A program made the translations under genes and the position numbers. A DNA stretch of 64,000 nt from Marchantia polymorpha subsp. ruderalis (Eukaryota > Streptophyta > Marchantiopsida > Marchantiales > Marchantiaceae), in the NCBI GenBank assembly GCA_037833965.1, contig AP031356.1, positions 11,988,501-12,052,500 of the forward strand, in the 5' to 3' direction. Positions 37,927 through 50,300 of the stretch are shown in pieces (position 1 is the first letter of the stretch; each line of letters begins with the position of its first letter). Below the pieces are notes generated by a model, which was not told the DNA's origin, searched no databases, and saw only the letters and a list, made by a program, of their open reading frames with translations.

Positions 37927-39726
37927 GTCTTGGTGGAGTCAAAGTTGAGCACATGGGCTGAATCTTGTCAGAAGAGAGCGCGGTTCCAAGCTGGTTTTCG
38001 TCCTACATTCAACACTATAGACCATATCTTGGTTTTACGTGTTCTATGGGAGAAATTCAAGGGCAATGGAAAAGCTTTGTTTTGTGCCTTCATTGATTTC
38101 AAGAAAGCTTTTGACACAGTACCTCGTGAGCTTTTATGGAAAAGATTGCAAACCATTGGAGTACCATCAGATCTCTTGGCAGCGGTGGCTGCATTATACC
38201 ACTCAGTTCGGGCCAAGATCAACACTTCTCAAACCGAAGAGATTATCAGCACCATTGGAGTCATTCAAGGTTGTCCTCTCTCTCCCACTCTCTTTGGAGT
38301 TTTCATAGATGATATAGAAAGGTGGTTGGAGGATTGTGATAGCGAAGGTGTTAAACTTGGAGGCTTTGTCATCAAAGCTCTTTTGTATGCAGATGATGTC
38401 ATATTACTAGCACGTGATGCCACTAGTTTACAGAAACACCTCGACACTTTGGCTAGCTTTTGTACTCAAAATCAGATGGAAGTCAATTTGGAGAAGTCCA
38501 AAGTCATTCTTGTGGGCACTAGATCCAAGCTCTCTTTCTGTTACAAAGGATTAGAGTTGGAACAAGTGAAAAGTTACAAATATTTGGGCATTGATTTCTC
38601 ATCTGATTATAGTTGGGCACTTTGTGTGCAAAAGAGGGTAGAAGCTGGTTTCAAAGCTCTATATTCATTGCTAAATAGATGTAGAGGAGCTCATCTAGTG
38701 TCTTGGAGTCTTAGGAAATTCTTATTCAGGAGCTTAGTGTTTCCCGTTATCTTATATGGAACACAAGTGTGGGGTCCTGGTTGTACGAAGACAGGTTGGC
38801 AGCGTTTGGAGAGGGTGCAAAAGATCTTCTTACAAGAAGAATTGGGTGTGAGGACCCAAACTTCTTATGCAATTCTTCTTGCGGAAACAGGTTGTCTACC
38901 TCTTGAGGCTGAAGCTCTCTTTTTGACTATCACTTACGTCAAAAGAGTGAGATCTCTTGATGCTTCTCGACTTCCTCTTGAAGCTTTGCGTGCCACACGT
39001 GCCAAGGGTTGGTTTGCAGATGTGGTGACTTGGTCTTTGAGGTGGAATGTGACGGAAGTCGATTGGAATTTGCAACCTATTGCCCTACGCGAGCGTATTA
39101 AGGAGGAATTTCTCAGCATTATGTGGAGCACACGAGGCACCAAGATGCAGTTTTATCAACTTCATGTGAATCCTATGCTTGTTTATTGTGAGCAAGGATA
39201 TTTACTTGCAGAGATATCTACTTCTTTACGTCATATTATTGCTAGACATAGAACTGGATCTCATAGTCTTGGGATTGAAGAAGGGCGTTGGTTGAACATT
39301 GATAGGAGTGAACGTATTTGTAAGCTATGTGATGTGATGCTATGTAGAAAGAATGTGAGAATTTCTGGTCTACCTGAATCTGAGAAGGAAGAGGTGAAGA
39401 GTGTTGTCACCAAGTTTTTAGCTGAAACACTTGATGTTCCTAATGCGGATGTGGCTCAAGCTTTTCGCATTGGAACCATAGGAACTCAACCTCGAGCCAT
39501 CATAGTTAAGTTCAATGACCAAACTCAACGTGATACAGCTTTAGCCAACAAAGTTGTACTCAAAGGACGTAGGATTTGGTTAGATCCCGATCTCACACCT
39601 CTACAAGTAGAGGCAAGGAGAAAGGAGCTTGCAAAAGTCAAAGAAGCTCAAGATGCTGGATTTTTTGCTTATCTTCGTGATGGACAAGCAATTGTCACTC
39701 AAAGGAAGAGACAATCATCCACATAG
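37927..39726 (+). pseudogene. LINE-A ORF2 (RT) fused in frame to LINE-B ORF1 RRM
   Basis: Open frame from LVESKLSTW through the A RT (FIDFKKAFDTV, QGCPLSP, YADDVILLA) and thumb to ICKLCDVMLC. At about 39343 it passes into family-B ORF1 (KNVRISGLPE to the end, TAG at 39724). The CCHC finger is lost at the join. The B part has VVLKGRRIW (A to V relative to other B copies). It looks like an A-B recombination or deletion join; about 600 aa are open, but it has no native start. Confidence 0.85.
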
Positions 39727-39750
39727 CAATCCAAGAGCTTGAGGGTGTTA

Positions 39751-40576
39751 ATGTGGAATATTAGAGGTCTTTCTACAACCAAGTATGTGAGTGCTAATCC
39801 GATTTGGAAGATGGCGAACATCATCAACATTGTGGAGACGTGGGAACATGAGAGCAACACTATTAAAGAGATACCAGGGTTTACTTTGGTGGGATCCACT
39901 TGGAATCAGAGAAGTCAACGAGCTGGAAGAGGCTATGGCGGTATTGCTACTTTCATCAGATCTCAATTTCTACCTTTGATACATTTAGAAGGTCAGGATG
40001 TTGGAGGTCAATATCATTGGCTTCGTCTTGGTTTGGTTGGAGGATCTTATAGTTATTTGGCTGTTTGTTACTTTGCACCATTGTCCATGCCTATCTACTC
40101 CACACACACTTGCAATCGGAGTCAACCATTCCATCGACTTATAGGAGATGTTCTCAATTATCAGAGCAAAGGTGAAGTTTTTCTGGTTGGAGATTTCAAT
40201 GCTCGAATAGGTTGTGCACAATTTACTCAAGTTGGTGATCTCTTGAGTTCTCCCTCCTTTGAAGAACTTGAAGATAGTATGTGGTGTAGAAAGTCTTCTG
40301 ATATTTGTACAAATCCTTTGACATAACACTTTCTAACCTTTGGAGCCACATGTAATTTCAAAGTTCTCAACGGTATCTCTCTCTTTCCCAACTCCCTTTC
40401 CAATACGTGCTTTTCTCCTACAGGTGTTAGCACCATTGATTATCTTCTATCTTCAGCCACTCATAGCTCTTTTATTTCGAAATTTGATATTCTAGAACCT
40501 CAGCCAGAGTCAGATCATGCACCTCTCTTATTTACTCTCTTGTTATCAAAAACAATCCCTCTCTCTCCATGCCATT
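39751..40576 (+). pseudogene. LINE-B ORF2 endonuclease with nonsense codon
   Basis: ATG at 39751, in frame with the B ORF1 part before it. Motifs WNIRGLS, VETWEHES, GDFNARIG, STIDYLLSS and SDHAPLLF are present. A GAA-to-TAA change at about 40324-40326 (LTEHF becomes LT-stop) truncates it at 192 aa. The codons continue to 40576, where another LINE-B is inserted, and resume at 41363. Confidence 0.87.
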
Positions 40577-41362
40577 GTGAGAAACCAAACCTCATATGCT
40601 ATTCTTCTTGCGGAAACAGGTTGTTTACCTCTAGAGGCTGAAGCTCTATACTTGACCATCACTTACATCACAAGGGTGAGATCTCTTGATGCTTCTCGCC
40701 TTCCTCCTCAGGCTTTGAGTGCCACACGTGCCAAAGGATGGTTAGCGGATGTGATAACATGGTCTTTAAGGTGGAATGTGACGGAACGCGATTGGGACCT
40801 ACAACCTATAGCACTACGTGAACGTTTAAAGGAGGAGTTTCTGAACATTATTTGGAGCAAGCGCGGCACCAAGATGCAGTTTTATCAACTTCATGTGAAT
40901 CCTATGCTTGTTTATTGTGAACAGGATTACCTACTTGCAGGAATCTCTACGTCCTTACGTCATATTATTGCTAGGCATAGAACTGGATCTCATAGGCTAG
41001 GAATTGAGGAAGGACGTTGGCTTAATATTGATAGGAGTCAACGTATTTGTAGGCTATGTGATGGAAGAGAAGTTGAGGATGAAGAGCATGTATTTCTTAC
41101 TTGTACTAGATATGCAGAGATTAGAGTGACCCATAATATAGATGTAGAGAATTTTCATTCTTTGTTACAGTTAGTTACTTTTGATTTAGGTTGTTATATT
41201 AGGGACATTATTAGTTATCGTTCTAGTGCTCTTGGCACTAGCTAGGGTTTGGCCTTTGGGGTCTTTTCCCTTGTTTGTGGCTGTCGCTTGTATTGTGTTT
41301 TCCAGCCTTTTGACCCTTTGGGTCCCCCGGGCTTGATCTATTACCATTTACCATTTACCATT
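40577..41362 (+). mobile_element. 5'-truncated LINE-B inside LINE-B, CCATT duplication
   Basis: Starts at VRNQTSYAILLAETG of ORF2, stop at 41245, then B 3' UTR and heptamer tail. CCATT stands at 40572-40576 and 41358-41362, the second copy being also the end of the tail. Target and inserted element are the same family. Confidence 0.9.
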
Positions 41363-43737
41363 CTGTTTTAGCTTCTCCCAAGTTTCGTTTAGATCCTAGT
41401 AAGAAAGAGTTGTACATGTTACATTTTCAAAACCTTTTGACTCACACTTCATGGAGCCTTGATCCACATACAGCTAGTGGGCAATTAATAGAGTTGCTCA
41501 AAGACACTGCTTCTAAGTTCTTTTTGCGGCACAAGGATCGAAGAGCTAGGGGGCTTCCTTGCAATGGATGGTTTGACTTGGATTGTAAGCAAGCGAGGAT
41601 GAGATCAGTTGACAAGTCTTTGGATTTCCAAAGTCGGCTTACCTTGACGAGGCGTTACAAAGACTTGGTGAAGTCTAAAAAAAGAGCTTTTTTGAGGACG
41701 AAGCAGGAATCCTTGACAAAGGAGTTGATGGAGAATCCCAAATCCTTTTGGAGACGGTTAGCTGTAAGGTCTTCAAAACCTACTCTTGATCCCAAGAGTT
41801 TGATTGACTTTGCTGAAAAGCTTTATTTCTTTCCCAACGCTGCATCAATGCCTTGTTGTGAAGGAACATCAGGCTTATTTTCTGAATCAGAGGTGATGAC
41901 TCAAGTTAGAAAATTAGCAAATGGTAAATCGGAGGATTTGGATGGTCTCTCTATTGAACTTTTGAAGTGGGGAGGAGATCTTATTGGACCGAGACTCACC
42001 AAAGCGTTAGAGAATGCAGCTATGTATGGTTTTCCTTCAGCTTGGTCATTACGGAAGATTGTGCCTATTCACAAGTCAGGAAGAAAGGACTTGGTGACAA
42101 ACTATCGCACTATCATGGTGGGTAGTGTTTTTGCCAAGTTGTTTGGCAAATTGGTGGAGTCAAAGTTGAGCACATGGACTGAATCTCACCGAAAGAGAGC
42201 GCGGTTTCAAGCAGGCTTTCGCCCCACATACAACACCATTGACCATATCTTGGCTTTGCGTGTTTTATGGGAGAAGTCAAAGGGCAATGGCAAAGCTTTG
42301 TTTTGCGCCTTCATTGATTTTAAGAAAGCTTTTGACACTGTACCTCGTGAGCTATTATGGGAAAGGCTGCAAGCCATTGGAGTACCATCAGATCTTCTAG
42401 CAGCTGTGGCCACGCTTTACCAATCTGTTCGAGCCAAGATCAACACTTCTCAAACTGAAGAGGTTTTGAGTACCATTGGAGTGATTCAAGGTTGTCCTCT
42501 CTCTCCTACTCTATTTGGAGTTTTTATAGATGATATCGAAGAGTGGTTGAAGGCATGTGATAGTGAAGGTGTCAAGCTTGGAAACTTTGTTATCAAAGCT
42601 CTCTTGTATGCAGATGATATCATATTACTAGCACGTGATGCAATTAGTTTACAGAAACACCTATACACTTTGGCTAGCTTTTGTACCCAGAATCAGATGG
42701 AGGTAAATATAGAGAAGTCCAAAGTCATGATAGTGGGCACTAGATCCAAGTTTTCCTTCTATTACCAGGATCTACAATTAGAAGAGGTGAAGAGTTATAA
42801 ATATCTAGGCATTGATTTTTCTAATGATTATAGTTGGGCACTTTGTGTGCAAAAGAGAGTAGAAGGTGGTTACAAAGCTCTATATTCATTGCTAAATCGG
42901 TGTAGAAGGGCTCATCTTGTGTCTTGGAGTCTTAGGAAATTTTTATTCAGAAGCTTAGTGTTGCCGGTAGTATTGTATGGAACCCAAGTGTGGGGTCCTG
43001 GTTGTAAGAAGACAGGATGGGAGCGTGTGGAGAGGGTGCAGAAGATATTTCTACAAGAAGAATTGGGTGTGAGAAACCAAACCTCATATGCTATTCTTCT
43101 TGCGGAAACAGGTTGTTTACCTCTAGAGGCTGAAGCTCTATACTTGACCATCACTTACATCACAAGGGTGAGATCTCTTGATGCTTCTCGCCTTCCTCCT
43201 CAGGCTTTGAGTGCCACACGTGCCAAAGGATGGTTAGCGGATGTGATAACATGGTCTTTAAGGTGGAATGTGACGGAACGCGATTGGGACCTACAACCTA
43301 TAGCACTACGTGAACGTTTAAAGGAGGAGTTTCTGAACATTATTTGGAGCAAGCGCGGCACCAAGATGCAGTTTTATCAACTTCATGTGAATCCTATGCT
43401 TGTTTATTGTGAACAGGATTACCTACTTGCAGGAATCTCTACGTCCTTACGTCATCTTATTGCTAGGCATAGAACTGGATCTCATAGGCTAGGAATTGAG
43501 GAAGGACGTTGGCTTAATATTGATAGGAGTCAACGTATTTGTAGGCTATGTGATGGAAGAGAAGTTGAGGATGAAGAGCATGTATTTCTTACTTGTACTA
43601 GATATGCAGAGATTAGAGTGACCCATAATATAGATGTAGAGAATTTTTATTCTTTGTTACAGTTAGTTCCTTTTGATTTAAATTGTTATATTAGGGACAT
43701 TATTAGTTATCGTTCTAGTGCTCTTGGCACTAGCTAG
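41363..43737 (+). CDS. LINE-B ORF2 remainder: complete RT and CCHC
   Basis: Continues the ORF2 of 39751 after the nested copy, from SVLASPKFRLDPSKKELY. RT blocks LRKIVPIHKSG, QAGFRPTYNTIDHI, FIDFKKAFDTV, QGCPLSP, YADDIILLA and the finger ICRLCDGREVEDEEHVFLTC are all intact. The end reads FDLNCYIRD where others have FDLGCYIRD. The open frame from 41410 is 775 aa. Confidence 0.9.
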
Positions 43738-43850
43738 GGTTTGGCCTTTGGGGTCTTTTCCCTTGTTTGTGGCTGTCGCTTGTATTGTGTTTTTCAGCCA
43801 TTTGACCCTTTGGGTCCCCCGAGCTTGATCTATTACCATTTACCATTTAC
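43738..43850 (+). repeat. LINE-B 3' UTR and tail
   Basis: B-type 3' UTR (GGCCTTTGGGGTC ... GGGTCCCCCGAGC) ending in heptamers at about 43832-43850. It is joined directly to antisense B 5' UTR monomers. Confidence 0.88.
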
Positions 43851-44755
43851 AAAATTTCAGCCCCCGTTCACACTCGAGCCCAAAGTTACGGCCCCTCCAA
43901 GATTCGGCCCTCCCCTCTCAAAAAGCACAGACCTCCAAGACACGTCAGCTTCTCGCTCCGAATGGCGTTCTGCTTGAAATTTTGTAGGCTGATGCGCCCT
44001 GCCCTACTCTAGCGTTCCACCAAATTTCAGCTCCAGATCACTCCGAACGTAGAAGATACAGCTCCCGTAAGAATCTCTTGCCCTCAAATCTTGAAACTCA
44101 AAGCTTGAAACTCAAAATTGGACGCACTGTGACTCTGAAACTCCGTTCGACCTGAAAATTGACAGGCTTGAGCGCTCTACCTAACGTCACAACGCTACAA
44201 AATTTCAGCCCCCGTTCACACTCGAGCCCAAAGTTACGGCCCCTGCAAGATTCGGCCCTCCCCTCTCAAAAAGCACAGACCTCCAAGACACGTCAGCTTC
44301 TTGCTCCGAATGGCGTTCTGCTTGAAATTTTGCAGGGTGATGCGCCCTGCCCTACTCCAGCGTTCCACCAAATTTCAGCTCCAGATCACTCCGAACGTAG
44401 AAGATACAGCTCCCGTAAGAATCTCTTGCCCTCAAATCTTGAAACTCAAAGCTTGAAACTCAAAATTGGACGCACTGTGACTCTGAAACTCCGTTCGACC
44501 TGAAAATTGACAGGCTTGAGCGCTCTACCTAACGTCACAACGCTACAAAATTTCAGCCCCCGTTCACACTCGAGCCCAAAGTTACGGCCCCTGCAAGATT
44601 CGGCCCTCCCCTCTCAAAAAGCACAGACCTCCAAGACACGTCAACTTCTCGCTCCGAATGGCGTTCTGCTTGAAATTTTGCAGGCTGATGCGCCCTGCCC
44701 TACTCCAGCGTTCCACCAAATTTCAGCTCCAGATCACTCCGAACGTAGAAGATAC
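43851..44755 (-). repeat. LINE-B 5' UTR monomers (348-bp period), antisense
   Basis: About 2.6 units. GCTCCCGTAAGAATC is at 44061 and 44409. Orientation is that of a minus-strand B element, but its ORF1 is missing: the array is bounded by a plus-strand B tail and, at 44756, by the middle of a plus-strand A ORF1. ORFs here are repeat translations. Confidence 0.83.
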
Positions 44756-45272
44756 TGTTACTACTCCTGCTTTGCATGAAGTGGTTGAAACTCTAGAGGT
44801 GAAAATGAAGTACTATGCTGAAGCTACTAAGTGTGCTCATATCTCTTTCTGTCAAGAGCAAGAGATTGAAAAGGCTAATCAATTTGCTCGTATGAAGAAT
44901 GTGAGGATTTCGGGTCTACCTGAATCTGAGAAGGAAGAGGTGAAGAGTGTGGTCACCAAGTTTTTGACTGAAACACTTGATGTTCCTAATCTGGATTTGG
45001 CTCATGCTTATCGTATTGGCAACAAAGGCACACAACCTCGTGCCATTATTGTTAAGTTTGTAGATCAAGCTCAACGTGATATGGCTTTAGCTAACAAGGC
45101 CATTCTCAAGGGACGGAGGATTTGGTTAGATCCAGATCTTACACCTCTTCAGGTTGAAGCAAGGAGGAAGGAGCTTGCAAAAGTCAAAGAAGCTCAAGAT
45201 GCAGGTTTTGTAGCTTATCTACGTGATAGTCAAGCTATTATCACCAAGAGGAGGAGACAATCATCAACCTAG
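44756..45272 (+). pseudogene. LINE-A ORF1, 5'-truncated
   Basis: From VTTPALHEVVETLEVKM through RRM and C-terminal domain to SST and TAG CAATCC (45270-45278). The coiled coil N terminus is replaced by LINE-B 5' UTR; the 204-aa open frame from 44658 is therefore a chance fusion. Private changes include MKYYAEATKCAHI. Confidence 0.85.
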
Positions 45273-45296
45273 CAATCCAAGAGATTGAGGGTGTTG

Positions 45297-46234
45297 ATGT
45301 GGAACATAAGAGGCCTATCTACAACTAAGTATGTGAGTGCACATCCGATTTGGAAGATGGCAGACATCCTCAACATTGTTGAGACTTGGGAGCATGAAAG
45401 TAATGTTATTGGAGAGATACGAGGTTTTACTCTGGTGGGATCTACTTGGAACCATAGAAATCGATGAGCAGGATGAGGCTTTGGAGGCATTGCTACTTTC
45501 ATCAGATCTGAACTTCTTCCTATGATACATTTGGAAAGCCAAGATATTGGGAAACAATATCATTGGCTTCGTCTTGGATCGATTGGAGGATCTTACAGTC
45601 ATTTGGCAGTTTGTTACTTTGCATCATTATCCATGCAGATCTACTCCACAAGCACTTGCAATCGAAGTCAACCATTCCATCGGCTCATAGGAGATGTTCT
45701 CAAATATCAAGACAAAGGTGAAGTTTTTCTTGTTGGAGACTTCAATGCCCGCATACGTTCCGCTCAATTTACACAATTTAATAGTTCCTTGTCTTTTCAC
45801 TCTTTTGAAGAAAGTAGAGATAGTTTGTGGTCTAGAGTCTCTTGTGATCCTTGTACAAATGATTTAACTGAGCATTTCTTGACTTTTGGAGCCATTTGTA
45901 ATCTGAAAGTTCTCAATGGTGTTTCTTTCTTTCCCAACTCTCACTCCAATACATGTTTTTCCTCTACTGGTGTTAGCACTATAGATTATCTTTTGTCCTC
46001 TGCCACTAATAGTTCATTTATCTCAGCGTTTGATATTCTAGAGCCTCAACCAGAATCAGATCATACACCTCTTTTATTTACTCTTTTGTTGTCAACGTCA
46101 ATCCCTCTCCCTACATGTCACTATGTTTCTACTTCCCCCAAGTTTTGTTTAGATGCTAGTAAGAAGCAACTTTATAGTGAACATTTCCAAGACCTCTTGA
46201 CTTGTACTACTTAGAGCCTTGATCCACATACATC
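45297..46234 (+). pseudogene. LINE-A ORF2 endonuclease with two nonsense codons
   Basis: ATG at 45297, in frame with ORF1. CGA-to-TGA at about 45465-45467 (in NRNRRAG) and TGG-to-TAG at about 46212-46214 (in CTTWSLD) break the frame. Endonuclease motifs between them are present. It ends at about 46234 in a scrambled junction. The two stops are C-to-T and G-to-A transitions, as expected from decay of methylated DNA. Confidence 0.86.
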
Positions 46235-46468
46235 TAGTTTGCAATATCTGGCCTTGCTCCCAGATCTGTGAATAGGAACAATCTTCCGTAGAGACCAAGA
46301 AGAGCCTCAACCAGAATCAGATCATACACCTCTTTTATTTACTCTTTTGTTGCCAACGTCAATCCCTCTCCCTACATGTCACTATGTTTCTACTTCCCCC
46401 AAGTTTTGTTTAGATGCTAGTAAGAAGCAACTTTATAGTGAACATTTCCAAGACCTCCTGACTTGTAC
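46235..46468. other. Scrambled LINE-A pieces before the LTR element
   Basis: About 50 bp of minus-strand A RT (TGGCCTTGCTCCCAGATCTG...), then plus-strand A linker repeating 46053-46207 (from AGCCTCAACCAGAATCAG to ACTTGTAC). The LTR element interrupts the second piece at GTAC. Probably repair of a break by copying nearby LINE sequence. Confidence 0.72.
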
Positions 46469-47329
46469 TGCAACCTCCGGGCTGACTCTCACTCAGGTCT
46501 ACCTCTGATGGCTTTGTGGTAGCGCATCATGGTTCTAGAAGACTAGGATTCATACTCTCACTCATGTCACAAACACCTTCTCTCACAAACTCTCATGTAT
46601 CACTCCAACTCACACACACAAACTCTCCTCACATCACCCTCTTCACATAAACGCAAACACACGTCGATACTCCAAGATACTCGAAAACTTCACTCCTTCA
46701 TTATTGAAACAAGTCCTCACACATGACTCTCCAAACTTGCTTGAGAGGTGCTACTCTACCTCTCTATTTATACTACTTGAGAAGTTAACATAGTAACGTG
46801 TGGTAATTTCTCCTAACTTACTTTTACCTAGGTAAGTTTGACTAACCTTCTCTACGTGGCAACATGCCATTGGCCTACCTAAACCTTCTAGAAGCTTCCG
46901 GAATCCAAGGTTGAGGTGGCGACATGCCATTGGAAGCTTTTAAACTTCTACAAGCTTCCTAGCCACTAAGTCAACATTAGACTTAGTCTAGCCAATCATC
47001 TTTCATACATTTAGTCAAACCAATCAAATCCAAGCTTCTAGTCAAATATCTAATCCCTTGGAATCTAGAACTTTTGTATGAGACAAAATAGAAGTGCTCA
47101 TTCCTTGTGAAAGACAAAATAGAAGTGCTCACTCCATTCTTCTAGAACTCCGCTAATTATTCCGCCAACTATAGAGATTGTAGCTAAACTTAGTCATGAC
47201 TAGATAAACTTAGTTATAACTAACTAGTTTAGTCATAACTAGCTAGTCTTAGCTATGCCTTGGCTAATCATCCTTATTCCTTTGACCACTTTTAAGACTT
47301 AGTACATATGTGCAACACCCAGTCTTACA
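46469..47329 (-). repeat. 3' LTR
   Basis: 861 bp, plus strand TGCAACCTCC to AGTCTTACA. It contains a TATA-like TATAAATA (46765-46772, minus) and two 21-bp-scale direct repeats around GACAAAATAGAAGTGCTCA and GGCRACATGCCATTGG. Confidence 0.95.
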
Positions 47330-47340
47330 TTTACCCCCGG
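47330..47340 (-). other. Polypurine tract
   Basis: CCGGGGGTAAA on the minus strand, directly before the 3' LTR; the expected plus-strand primer site. Confidence 0.75.
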
Positions 47341-47352
47341 ACCAAGATTTCA

Positions 47353-50300
47353 CTACGCCCTCGGAGTGAAAGAATCTGATCTTCGATGGAATAACTTCAA
47401 CTTGTCGTGGTTGACTCGATCGAAGTGACGTCCTCCTAACTCCTTGATGTCATAAGTGAAATTTCCCCACACCTTCTCAACTATGAAAGGTCCAAAATAC
47501 TTAGGAAGAAACTTTTTCCTAGCTCTCTTGTATCTAATTGCATCAAAGAGCATCACCCAATCACCTTCCTTGAACGGCTTCAAGTTCTGGTTTCCACTTC
47601 GTTTGTCGTGATACTTCTTCTGCAAGTGTTGAGCCCGCTCCACTCGTACCATGGCTAGTGCTCGAGCTTCCTCCAACTCCATCAATTGTTGTTGGCGAGA
47701 CTTGATGGCTTCTGCTCCATTTGATTTCTTCAACCTTTGCTGGATTGTTGTGAATGTTGTCAAGTCAAACTGTATGGGAAGTTTTGACTCAACTCCATAC
47801 ACCATCCGAAAAGGTGAGTATCCAGTAGATGTCTTCCATGTTGTGCGATACTCCCATAAGATAGCATGGAGCCTCTTGTCCCAATTGTGTTTACTCCCGT
47901 CCATGTCTGCATCCTTGGCCAACATCATACACAAAGTGTAGTTGGTCCGCTCCGCCAACCCATTAGCGTTAGGTTTGTAGGAAGTGGTCACTCGAGCCTT
48001 GATGGAAAAGTGCTCCAACATGGCTTGAATCATACTTCCCACAAATTCTCCTCCTCTATCTGATACTAACTCCAATGGACAACCAAATCGAGTAATGATT
48101 CTCTCATATAAAAATCTACCAACCTCCTTCTCATTAGTAGATTTAAGTGGTCTTGCCTCTACCCACTTCGTAAGATAATCTGTAGCTATCACAATGAACT
48201 TATTCCCTCGAGGAGTAAGATTCAAAGGACCTACAAAATCTATTCCCCACTTTTCAAAAGGACCTAACACTGGTACAGAAATCATAGGAGGGGTTTTCAT
48301 GGACTTTTTAGCAAAAGCTTGACACACATCACAACTTTTGCAATATTCCACACAATCCTTAAAAATACCCTTCCAATGATAACCAGCATCAAGAATTTTG
48401 AAGGCAGTTACCTTCCCCGCAAAATGTCCTCCACATACTGCACCATCATGAAACTCCTTCATGAGTTGTAATGCCTCTCCTCTCCCAACCGCCCTTCGTA
48501 GAAGTCCGTCAGCTCCTTGATGAAAAAGTACCTTCTCCATGATCATATATGGTTGACATCTCTTCACTAATGCATTTTTCTCCCTTTGATGCATTCCTTG
48601 AGAAAACTCTCCTTTAGAGATGAAATCCCAAATTTCCTTGTACTCCTCCGGTACTGTTGTCACCGTGTCCATGACTAGCAAGTCCTCATCCGGAAAGGTG
48701 TCATCTACTGACTGATCTCCTCCATCATCATATGCTCTCGACATCAAATCCGCATTAGCATGCTTCTTTCCAGGTCTATCCTCAATGGTATAATCAAACT
48801 CTGCTAGTAGTAGCTTCCATCTAGCTATCCTCCCTTCAGCATTAGGCTTGTTGAAAATGTATTTCAAAGCCTTATGATCAGTCACTATAGTGAATCTCCC
48901 ACCCAACAAATAATGTCGAAACTTCTTAAGTGAGAAGATTACAGCTAAGGCCTCTCTCTCTGTCACTGAGTAATTCTTCTCCGCTTGAACCATTTGTCTA
49001 CTAGCATAGGCAATTGGATGATCATGCTTTTCATCATCTAATTGACTCAAGGTGCATCCTACAGCAATATTTGATGCATCTGTGTAGAGAATGAAAGGTT
49101 TACCCCAATCCGGTTTCGCCAAAATTGGAGCCGTCACCAACGCCTTCTTGAGAACTTCGAACGCCTTCTTTGCAGCTTCATCCTTGAAAATGAGTTCGTA
49201 CTCCACTCCCTTCTTCATGTAATTCGTCAAGGCATGAGCTTTGTTGGAGAAGGACAAGATGAACCGTCGATAGTACCCCACCATACCAAGGAATTGCCTC
49301 AACTTGGTTAAAGTCGCCGGAAAAGGTAACTCCATGATCCGTGTCACCTTCTCTGGGTCCACCGCTATACCATTCTTGGAGATGATATGCCCCAACAATA
49401 GGCCTTCCTCACATCCAAAAATGCATTTTTCTGGATTGAGTGAAGCCTTAGCTTCCTCCAGCCGTTGAAGTATTTTGATCAAATGATCAAAATGATCCGC
49501 TTTCCTCCCGTAAACACAAAAATCATCTATGAAATCCCTTACAAACTTTCCAATGAAAGGTTCAAACACTCTATTCATGAACCTTTGAAAAGTGGCAGGA
49601 GCATTACATAGACCAAACGGCATCACTCTAAAAGCGAAGGTTCCCCATGGAGTAGTAAAAGTTGTTTTGAGTTGGTCTTCTAAGGCAATTTGGATTTGGT
49701 TATAGCCACTATAACCATCTCCAAAACTATACCACTCATGGCCAGCAACCTCCTCTAGAATCTCATCTATGAAAGGCAAGGGATAGTAGTCTTTCTTTGT
49801 GACAGCATTCAACTTTTTGTAATCTACGCACACTCGTAGCTTACCATTCTTCTTCTTCACTATCACAATTGGAGACACCCATTCAGAATTTTCTACCTCG
49901 TAGATGAAGCCAGCCTCCTTGAGCTTGTCGATCTCCTCCTTCACCACAAGAGCCGTAGGTGGATTTATTCGGCGTTGCTTTTGCCGAATAGGACGAGCTT
50001 TCTCCTCCAACTCGATGCAATGAGTCTCCAACGTCACATGCTTAAGATCCTTGTAACTAAAGGCAAAAACATGAATATATTTGCGAAATATATCCAGAAA
50101 CTTTGCCTTTTCCTCCTTGGTAACCTTGGGACCAAACCTGAGAGTGGACAGTCGTCGACACACCTCCTCTTCGCTCATCTCCACTTTGTCAGGATCTTTC
50201 TTCACTCCAGGCCTAGGCAACAACTCCATGGCAGCAATGACTTGTACTTGAACATTATCATCAGAAGAGTACTCCGATGATGTTTCTTGATCAGAAGTTG

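Noticed and set aside
47353-47560. Chromodomain at the integrase C terminus
   Set aside because: Only a GPF motif and a short tail (ending RRSDSFTPRA) are present; too short for a chromodomain.
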